This document shows positions 1-5,315 of a DNA stretch of 6,493 nt, piece by piece. Where the stretch lies: the NCBI GenBank assembly GCA_937868145.1, contig CALMMH010000475.1:1-6493 (forward strand), in the 5' to 3' direction. Positions within the stretch are counted from its first letter, which is position 1. Each line of letters begins with the position of its first letter. The notes under the pieces are model-generated. The model searched no databases. It had not been told where the DNA came from and saw nothing but the letters and a program-made list of their open reading frames with translations. A program made the position numbers and the translations under genes. Source of the DNA: an uncultured Phycisphaerales bacterium (lineage in GTDB: Bacteria > Planctomycetota > Phycisphaerae > Sedimentisphaerales > Anaerobacaceae).

Positions 1-28
1 GTTCGGATATTCCGCCAGGATCAGGGCC

Positions 29-57
29 GGACTTCCTCTGCGTGAAGCGCAGCGTCC
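29..57 (-). terminator. Imperfect hairpin just after the GH51 stop codon
   Basis: CTGCG (38-42) and CGCAG (48-52) pair around a 5-nt loop, and GGAC (29-32) can pair with GTCC (54-57) outside an internal loop. It begins 2 nt past the GH51 stop on the minus strand. There is no T-run after it, so intrinsic termination is uncertain. Nothing else is supported in 1-59. Confidence 0.3.
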
Positions 58-59
58 CG

Positions 60-1598
60 CTACTTGCCGGGGATTTCGAGAACGACCAGCGAATGCGGCG
101 GGAGTTGGGCTACTCCGTCAGTGAACCTCAGCTTGGCTGTCTGGGGCACGACTCGATTGGGCTTGTCCACGTCGTTGAAGGCGTCGGGCGAGTCGCCGGA
201 GAGGATCGTGGCTTGATACTCGCCGGTCACGAGTTTGTCGCCCAGCTTGATCGTGCAGTTGAGCGTCGCTGTCGCGTGGCGATTCACCAATACGATTCGC
301 CAGTCCTTGCCGGCGGCATCGCACGTCGCCACCGCGTCCAGAGCCGCCACGTCCCCGAATCGGTCGCTCGTCACGGCGGCCTTGGCGACCTGCGGCCCGA
401 GCAAATTGGCGTACATGCTCATCACGTGAAAGGTGGTACGCTTGACTATGCCTTTGGGATGCACGTACAGCGGCCCGCGGGTGTTCACGACGGGCGCGAT
501 GTTGGCCATTCTGACCGTGTCCGCATGACGCAGGCAGGAGTTGAGGAAGCACGCGGAGAACAGCGCATCGGCCATCGTGTAGGTCCCGTTGAAGTCGTTG
601 CGGTCGCGGGCTTTGATCTCCGCGGGACCGAAGCCGGTCATTACGCCGGGATGGTGCCAGCCGCGGAGGTTCCATTCGTCGAAGGCGATCGTGATCCGGC
701 CCTTGAAGCCGGTCGAATCGAGCAGCCGCTCCACGGTGACGATGCTCCCCTCGGGTTCGCTCGATTTCACCATGCAGGCGGCGTAGTCGCTGGGGTTGTC
801 GTTCACCCAGAGATAGTCCCAGTAGCCATGGATCGAGATCATGTGCAGATTCTCGCCGGCGTGCTGGAGCAGGCTGCGATTCCAATCGTCGCCCAGCGCG
901 GCCGCCGTGAGAACGATCGACGGGTCGACGCGGCGCATCATCTTCACGGTCTCGCGGACGAACAGGCCCCACTCCTGGATCGTCTTGGCGCCGATCTCAT
1001 GGGCGCCCCAGTTCTCGTTGCCGACCGACCAGTAGCGGACGTTGAACGGCTCCGGGTGTCCGTTCTCGGCGCGGAGCTTCGCCCAGCGGCCCTTCGTCTG
1101 GTTGCAGTACTCCACCCAGTCGCTCATCTCCTCCGGCGTCCCGGTGCCGGCGTTGCCGCAGATGTAGGGCTCGGTCCCGACCAGGCGGCACCATTCGACG
1201 AATTCATCCGTGCCGAAGGCGTTGCTCTCTTCCACTCCCCAAGCCTTGTCCCAACTGGGTTGGCGGTCCTTGCCGACGCCGTCCTTCCAGTGGTACGCGC
1301 TGACGAAGCATCCGCCCGGCCAGCGCACGATCGGCATGCGCAGCTCTTTCACCGCCTCGATAACGTCCTTGCGGAAGCCCTTGGCGTCGGCCAACGACGA
1401 GCCCGGTTCGAAAACGCCGCCGTAGACCTGGCGATGAAAATGCTCCAGGAAGCCGCCGAAGAGCATTCGGTCGTACGCGACGGCCGGCGCCGCCGGATCG
1501 ATTGCGACCGCAGCAGTGAGCGTCTTCTCCGCCGCAGCGGCCGGATTCAGAGCAAAGGCCAGCGACACGACAACAATCACCAGAAACAAACGCAACAT
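60..1598 (-). CDS. Exported alpha-L-arabinofuranosidase, family GH51
   Basis: The 512-residue product is predicted to release terminal alpha-L-arabinofuranosyl residues from arabinan, arabinoxylan or similar polymers by the retaining mechanism of GH51. Residues 1-23 (MLRLFLVIVVVSLAFALNPA followed by AAA) form a Sec signal peptide, so it should act in the periplasm or outside, whereas many bacterial GH51 enzymes are cytoplasmic. Visible family motifs are FGGFLEHFHRQVYGG (about 47-61), RWPGGCF (92-98), WSVGNENWG with the acid/base Glu195, SIHGYW with His257, and AFDEWN with the nucleophile Glu308. The TIM barrel is followed by the C-terminal beta-sandwich (about 370-510) ending in HSLVVLEIPGK. 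Total length is normal for the family. The ATG at 1598 was chosen because AAAGGA lies 8 nt upstream and the signal peptide begins there; an in-frame TTG at 1673 and an ATG at 1649 overlap the promoter. The gene lies 114 nt after GH31 on the same strand. Family assignment is secure; the exact substrate is not determined by the sequence. Confidence 0.93.
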   Translation of the reverse strand: MLRLFLVIVVVSLAFALNPAAAAEKTLTAAVAIDPAAPAVAYDRMLFGGFLEHFHRQVYGGVFEPGSSLADAKGFRKDVIEAVKELRMPIVRWPGGCFVSAYHWKDGVGKDRQPSWDKAWGVEESNAFGTDEFVEWCRLVGTEPYICGNAGTGTPEEMSDWVEYCNQTKGRWAKLRAENGHPEPFNVRYWSVGNENWGAHEIGAKTIQEWGLFVRETVKMMRRVDPSIVLTAAALGDDWNRSLLQHAGENLHMISIHGYWDYLWVNDNPSDYAACMVKSSEPEGSIVTVERLLDSTGFKGRITIAFDEWNLRGWHHPGVMTGFGPAEIKARDRNDFNGTYTMADALFSACFLNSCLRHADTVRMANIAPVVNTRGPLYVHPKGIVKRTTFHVMSMYANLLGPQVAKAAVTSDRFGDVAALDAVATCDAAGKDWRIVLVNRHATATLNCTIKLGDKLVTGEYQATILSGDSPDAFNDVDKPNRVVPQTAKLRFTDGVAQLPPHSLVVLEIPGK

Positions 1599-1606
1599 GG
1601 GTGACG

Positions 1607-1612
1607 TCCTTT
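1607..1612 (-). promoter_or_regulatory. Shine-Dalgarno of the GH51 gene
   Basis: On the minus strand AAAGGA stands 8 nt before the ATG at 1598. It decides the start in favour of the methionine that opens the signal peptide. Confidence 0.75.
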
Positions 1613-1644
1613 CATGAGGGAGCGTATCTTCAAACGTCAAAGGG

Positions 1645-1673
1645 ATCATACCCCTGCGGGAAAGTCGAATCAA
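1645..1673 (-). promoter_or_regulatory. Sigma70-like promoter for the GH51 gene
   Basis: On the minus strand a -35 box TTGATT (1668-1673) and a -10 box TATGAT (1645-1650) are separated by exactly 17 nt. They match the consensus at 4/6 and 5/6 positions. Transcription would begin near 1638, giving a leader of about 40 nt with the Shine-Dalgarno in it. This implies that the GH51 gene can be expressed independently of GH31. The housekeeping consensus is assumed to apply in this organism. Confidence 0.6.
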
Positions 1674-1694
1674 GCGGAAGTCGTGACATCGAAA

Positions 1695-1707
1695 TGCCGA
1701 ACCGGCA
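1695..1707 (-). terminator. Weak hairpin just after the GH31 stop codon
   Basis: TGCCG and CGGCA (1695-1699 and 1703-1707) form a 5-bp stem with a 3-nt loop, starting 5 nt past the GH31 stop on the minus strand. Only three T residues follow soon after the stem, so as an intrinsic terminator it is weak. Its position between the GH31 stop and the GH51 promoter is what makes it worth listing. Confidence 0.25.
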
Positions 1708-1712
1708 GTTCA

Positions 1713-3947
1713 TTATTGTGAAGAGCCGGGAGCGATTTTGTCCCAGGCGACGATCTGGCAGCGATGAGGATGGAAGGACCCCGTGCGTTCGACGTTCCCC
1801 TTCCCATTTCGCCACGAGAGAGTCACTCTGTTGAATCGGCCCTTCTCGTAATCGAAGCTCACGCCGTCGTCCTCGAACAGCGTGAACGAGGCGGGTTCGT
1901 CGCCGTAGACGCGAGCGGTGATCTCGAACACCGTGTCGTCCGCCACGTGTTCCACGGGCTTGGCCAGCGGCAGGATGCAGTTGTCCCTGACGAACAGAGG
2001 CACCCGGCCGGGAGACGTCTGGATCTGTTGCTCGGTGCCGCCGGGGTAACGCGTGTTCGTGTAGAAATCCCACCAGTCGTTGCCGGCCGGCAGATAGACC
2101 TTGCGGGTGTCCTTGTTGCCGAGAATCGGGGCCACCAGGAGATTGTCGCCAAAGAGGTAGGCGTCCTCCACGGCGCGGACCTTCGTATCCTGCGGATACT
2201 CGATGGGCAGCGCCCTGGCCGGCGGCAGGCCCTCGTAACGATACCGGTAGAAGGCCGAGTAGAAGTACGGCAGCAGGCTCATCCTCAGGTTCAGCAGCTC
2301 GCGCACTTTGGCGATCACCTCCTGCTGCTCGTCCTCGGGCAGGAGGAGGTTCTTCTTATTCTTCTCCGCGTCGAACTGGGTCCAGATGGGATTGGGGATC
2401 GACCAGATGTTCAGGCACGTCTGGGGCGCGAAGGCCGCGATGCCCAGCCGGGTCAGGAACTCATCGAGAGTGGGAGCATCCCGCACCTCCGGCGACCAGA
2501 GCAGGCCGGTGAAGGAGGCGTTCAACAGCTGCCGCAGGTATTCGCCTTGCTCGTAGGCGTCGCTGTAGAGATTGAACGGCAGCGGCGCCGACAGCGACGC
2601 GGTCGCGCGAACGTCGCCCCACGTGCGAAGATTGTGTTTCTTGAAGGCCGTGTAGATGCTGCGCTGGTAGAGGTATCCGTACAGTTGGGTCATCTGTTCG
2701 CCGTCGATGCCCGAGGGGAAGATCGAGCAGTACGGGTAGTTGAACGGCGTGCTGTCCGTGATCGGTTGGCGGTCGCATTCGTCGGCCTTGAAGCCGCTGA
2801 TGCCGTGCTGAATGAATTCGGCGTCGTGGTACTGGGAGTAGAGATCGAAGGCCTTCGGATCGACGAAGTCGACCACGAGCCCGCCCCAGACGAGGAAATC
2901 GCCCGAGCGGCTCTTGAGCGAATCGAAGAGAGGAGAACTCGGATGGATGTAAGCGTGCTCCCACAGGTTGATCTGATATCCCATGCCTCGGAGCCGGTCC
3001 ACAACGTCCTGGTGATTCGGGAACCGCTGATCCGACCAGACCAGCGAGCAGGAATAGGCGTTCGTCTGCCAGCCGGGCTCCAGGCCGATCACGTCGCACG
3101 GCACGTGTTGCCTTCGCAGGGTTTCGGCCACGTTCATCACCGTCTTGTGGTCGCCCTGCGTATAGGTCCGGTACTTGAGCCCGAGCCCCCACATGGGAGG
3201 GATGCAGCCGCCGCCCGAGAAGAGATTGTATCGCTGCACGGCCTGACGCAACGTGGGGCCGCCGAAGACGTAGACGTCCACGCCCGTCGCGGCGGGGATG
3301 TCGAACACAACCTCGGGCTTGCCCGATGCCTTCTGAGCGGCGTACAGTTCCGAAACCGAGGTCTTGAGATCACCGGCTTGATTCTCCGCGGAACCCATCA
3401 GCGAAGCCTTGGGCGTCAAACGGGCCACGTGCACGAACGGCACACGGGCCGTATCGACCCACACGCCGTAGCCCTTGGTGCTGACGTAGAACGGAACCGG
3501 TCCGTGGCTGGCGCCCGTTTCGCCAACGACTCCTGCGGACAAGGTCAGCCATTTGCGGTAGCCCTTCTGGCGATAGACGCGGGGATCGAGCCCGAACCCG
3601 TAGATCTCGTCCTGCGGTTCGTCACAGGGCACATAGACCGCCAATCGCCCGGACAAGCGATGGCAGCGGATGTCTTCCAGAGAGAAAGGCAGCGTCCCCG
3701 GATCGGTCAGTGCGTTGATGGACACGATCCGAGGGTCCCGCTCGCGAAACGACGTGGGCACGAACCGCTCGGGGTTCCCAAACCGGATGCGCCACACGCC
3801 GGCGGCCACTTCGGACACCTCGCCCGCCAGCAGACCACGGTCCGACGTTGCCGCCACGGAGCACGACGCGGCCAGAGACATCGTCGCCAACCCATAGATC
3901 GTCAAGCATCGACGATAGAATCTCCCTCGTTGTTCTGTTCCACCCAT
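1713..3947 (-). CDS. Exported glycoside hydrolase family 31 (alpha-glycosidase, specificity unknown)
   Basis: The 744-residue product is a GH31 retaining alpha-glycosidase. The N-terminus has arginines at 8, 10, 12 and 13 and a hydrophobic stretch (about 14-28), then either a weak lipobox (AASC, Cys29) or a cleavage after VAA (31-33), so it is exported. A beta-sandwich spans about 40-235, the TIM barrel about 245-565, and the C-terminal beta domains follow, with YLFGDNLLVAPIL (597-609), VYLPAGNDWWDFY (617-629) and FTLFEDDGVSFDY (688-700), all typical of GH31. The predicted nucleophile is Asp389 in GISGFKADECDR, and the candidate acid/base is Asp463 in NLYSDAYE. GLEPGW (288-293) replaces the usual W-x-D-x-D barrel motif. 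This active-site set differs from classical alpha-glucosidases and alpha-xylosidases, so no substrate is assigned. The ATG is preceded by AAGGAG at 10 nt. The gene lies 71 nt after zntB and 114 nt before GH51. Confidence 0.9.
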   Translation of the reverse strand: MGGTEQRGRFYRRCLTIYGLATMSLAASCSVAATSDRGLLAGEVSEVAAGVWRIRFGNPERFVPTSFRERDPRIVSINALTDPGTLPFSLEDIRCHRLSGRLAVYVPCDEPQDEIYGFGLDPRVYRQKGYRKWLTLSAGVVGETGASHGPVPFYVSTKGYGVWVDTARVPFVHVARLTPKASLMGSAENQAGDLKTSVSELYAAQKASGKPEVVFDIPAATGVDVYVFGGPTLRQAVQRYNLFSGGGCIPPMWGLGLKYRTYTQGDHKTVMNVAETLRRQHVPCDVIGLEPGWQTNAYSCSLVWSDQRFPNHQDVVDRLRGMGYQINLWEHAYIHPSSPLFDSLKSRSGDFLVWGGLVVDFVDPKAFDLYSQYHDAEFIQHGISGFKADECDRQPITDSTPFNYPYCSIFPSGIDGEQMTQLYGYLYQRSIYTAFKKHNLRTWGDVRATASLSAPLPFNLYSDAYEQGEYLRQLLNASFTGLLWSPEVRDAPTLDEFLTRLGIAAFAPQTCLNIWSIPNPIWTQFDAEKNKKNLLLPEDEQQEVIAKVRELLNLRMSLLPYFYSAFYRYRYEGLPPARALPIEYPQDTKVRAVEDAYLFGDNLLVAPILGNKDTRKVYLPAGNDWWDFYTNTRYPGGTEQQIQTSPGRVPLFVRDNCILPLAKPVEHVADDTVFEITARVYGDEPASFTLFEDDGVSFDYEKGRFNRVTLSWRNGKGNVERTGSFHPHRCQIVAWDKIAPGSSQ

Positions 3948-3957
3948 ACGTGCACAT

Positions 3958-3963
3958 CTCCTT
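3958..3963 (-). promoter_or_regulatory. Shine-Dalgarno of the GH31 gene
   Basis: AAGGAG on the minus strand, 10 nt before the ATG at 3947. It is a near-perfect ribosome binding site and fixes the start upstream of the signal peptide. Confidence 0.75.
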
Positions 3964-3977
3964 CATCTCTTCTCCGT

Positions 3978-4013
3978 GAATCCGATGATTCGCTCGCGGA
4001 TGTTCATCCCGCG
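3978..4013. repeat. Two adjacent inverted repeats between zntB and GH31
   Basis: The first dyad is GAATC-CGAT-GATTC (3978-3991), a perfect 5-bp stem with a 4-nt loop. The second is CGCGGATG (3995-4002) against CATCCCGCG (4005-4013), eight pairs with one bulged base and a 2-nt gap. They fill most of the 71-nt gap between the zntB stop and the GH31 ribosome binding site. No T-run follows on the minus strand, so this is not a standard intrinsic terminator. It could be a processing or stabilising structure in a zntB-GH31 transcript, or an operator. The pairing is seen; the function is not known. Confidence 0.5.
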
Positions 4014-4018
4014 GCGTG

Positions 4019-5026
4019 TTACAGCCACCTCTTCCTCTTGAAGATGAGGATCTGCAGAACGACAACTACCGCCAGGACCAGGAGGAACACCAGGAACGCA
4101 GCGGGATGGTCGGACCCAGGAATGCCGCCGACATTGATGCCCAGCAGGCCGGTCAAGAAACCCAGCGGAAGGAAGATCGCCGCCACGAGCGACAGGACGT
4201 ACATCCGCGCGTTCAGTTGCTCGGAGAGGCGGTTGACCAGTTCCTCCTGCGTGATGGCGGCTCGATCCCGGGCGGAATCCAGGTCCTCGATGCAACGCAC
4301 CACGCGGTCGGTCGCCTCTTTCAGACGCAGCCTGTTGTTGTCGCCGAGCCACGGGACTTCCTCGGCGCAGAGCCTGGTCATCGCCTCTTTTTGAGGAGAC
4401 AGGTATCGCCTGAGCAGAATGGCCTCGCGTCGCACTTCGGAGAGCCGGGTTCGCAAGGCCTGGCTTTCCACGGCAATCACATCCTGCTCCATTTGAGCCA
4501 CTCGATCTTCGGTGTCCTCCACGACGTCTCCCATTCGCGACACGAGGCTGTCCGCCAGATGGGCGATGAATTCGCCCGTCGTTCTGGGCCCTCCGCCTCG
4601 TTCGAACGACTCGACGATGTCCGACTCGGAAAGCAGCGTTCTTCGGCGGGTGCTGATGATGCGGGTCTGGTCGAACCAGACTCGGATGGCGACCATGTCC
4701 TCCGGATCCGACCCGGGGTTCTGATTCACGCCCCGCAGGGCGACCAGGACCCCGCCTCCGATCAGGATCGTTCGCGGGCGGCTTTCCTCGGTCAAGAGCA
4801 CCGACGCGGGCACTTCATGCAGGCCGCTCTTGTCGGAAACCCACGCGACGGTTTCCGGGCTGGTGTAATCGAAATGGAGCCAGATCGGGCCTTGCTCGGG
4901 CTTCCATCGCTCCACGTCCTCCCAGCCGAGCCTCCGGGCCGATCCTTGTCCATCCAACAGATACGCGTAGATCAGTCCTTCTGTCTCCATACTCACGATT
5001 CCCCGGGAGAATTCGGCCGACACCAT
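4019..5026 (-). CDS. zntB: ZntB-type zinc transporter (CorA/MIT superfamily)
   Basis: The 335-residue inner-membrane protein belongs to the CorA-like metal transporters, and the closest family by eye is ZntB, which moves Zn2+ in enterobacteria. Shared features in order are an opening YAYLLDGQG (about 20-28), WLHFDYTSPE (49-58), ESRPR (81-85), MVAIRVWFD (111-119), IISTRRR (123-129), RRYLSPQKEAMTRL (206-219) with VPWLGD (224-229), the long helical stalk, then TM1 (about 275-295), the loop motif GINVGGIPG (296-304), TM2 (about 309-329) and a basic KRKRWL tail. The GxN signature replaces the GMN of CorA. Enterobacterial ZntB is about 327 residues, matching this start. The ATG at 5026 has CAGGA 9 nt upstream; a GTG at 5116 in frame would add 30 unconserved residues without a ribosome binding site. 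Such proteins form pentamers. The cation cannot be proved from sequence; zinc is inferred from the family. Confidence 0.88.
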   Translation of the reverse strand: MVSAEFSRGIVSMETEGLIYAYLLDGQGSARRLGWEDVERWKPEQGPIWLHFDYTSPETVAWVSDKSGLHEVPASVLLTEESRPRTILIGGGVLVALRGVNQNPGSDPEDMVAIRVWFDQTRIISTRRRTLLSESDIVESFERGGGPRTTGEFIAHLADSLVSRMGDVVEDTEDRVAQMEQDVIAVESQALRTRLSEVRREAILLRRYLSPQKEAMTRLCAEEVPWLGDNNRLRLKEATDRVVRCIEDLDSARDRAAITQEELVNRLSEQLNARMYVLSLVAAIFLPLGFLTGLLGINVGGIPGSDHPAAFLVFLLVLAVVVVLQILIFKRKRWL

Positions 5027-5035
5027 ATTCGTTTT

Positions 5036-5040
5036 TCCTG
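5036..5040 (-). promoter_or_regulatory. Shine-Dalgarno deciding the zntB start
   Basis: CAGGA on the minus strand, 9 nt before the ATG at 5026. The alternative starts, GTG at 5116 and ATG at 4990, have no comparable site, which favours the 335-residue product. Confidence 0.6.
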
Positions 5041-5151
5041 CCGTTTCGTTCGCGGCCGGATTGGGCGGGACGGATGATTCGTCTGCGATGCCCACGCCCC
5101 GATGCACGTGACTCACGATCAGGCAGTTCTTGCCGGACGCGCCACGGCAGC

Positions 5152-5180
5152 ACCCTACCCCATGCCTCTCCCCGCGTCAA
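5152..5180 (-). promoter_or_regulatory. Sigma70-like promoter for zntB
   Basis: On the minus strand the -35 box TTGACG (5175-5180, 5/6 match) and the -10 box TAGGGT (5152-5157, 3/6 match, keeping the key TA...T) are 17 nt apart. Transcription would start near 5145, giving a leader of about 119 nt before the zntB ATG. The -10 is weak, as is common in GC-rich genomes. It could also drive GH31 by read-through. Confidence 0.5.
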
Positions 5181-5315
5181 CAGGAACCGCCCTGGGCCAC
5201 CGCATGGAACCCTCCCCAAAATCTGCTTCCATCCCCGTCATTTGGCCACTATCCTGTGATGGATTGTGACAGTCTCCAGACCCCAGGCAAGTGGAAATCG
5301 TAACGTGAGACAACC
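5181..5315 (+). promoter_or_regulatory. Region upstream of the M24 gene, promoter not clear
   Basis: The M24 gene diverges from zntB and should have its promoter here. The best candidate is TTCCAT (5227-5232) with TATCCT (5250-5255), 17 nt apart, which is a weak match. Two direct TGTGA half-sites lie 10 bp apart at 5255 and 5265. No good Shine-Dalgarno precedes the ATG at 5316; GTGAGA (5305-5310) is the nearest purine-rich stretch. No gene or RNA was seen in the rest of 5027-5315. Confidence 0.25.

Noticed and set aside
1..45. Possible C-terminus of a plus-strand gene ending at TGA 43-45
   Set aside because: Only 14 codons are visible and nothing in them is recognisable, so it cannot be told apart from chance.
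42..1604. 520-codon open frame on the plus strand opposite GH51
   Set aside because: It is antisense to a gene with full family motifs and a signal peptide. The translation is rich in Arg, Ala, Val, His and Asp with no recognisable domain, as expected of a GC-rich antisense frame.
1599..1673. N-terminal extension of GH51 to TTG 1673 or ATG 1649
   Set aside because: These codons overlap the -35 and -10 boxes. The extension would bury the signal peptide, and the ATG at 1598 has a good Shine-Dalgarno.
1764..4394. 876-codon open frame on the plus strand opposite GH31 and the end of zntB
   Set aside because: It crosses two confirmed genes and the gap between them, has no recognisable domain, and shows the composition of a GC-driven antisense frame. 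Its length alone is not evidence.
5027..5116. N-terminal extension of zntB to GTG 5116
   Set aside because: No ribosome binding site precedes it, the extra 30 residues resemble nothing in the family, and the 335-residue form matches the usual ZntB length.
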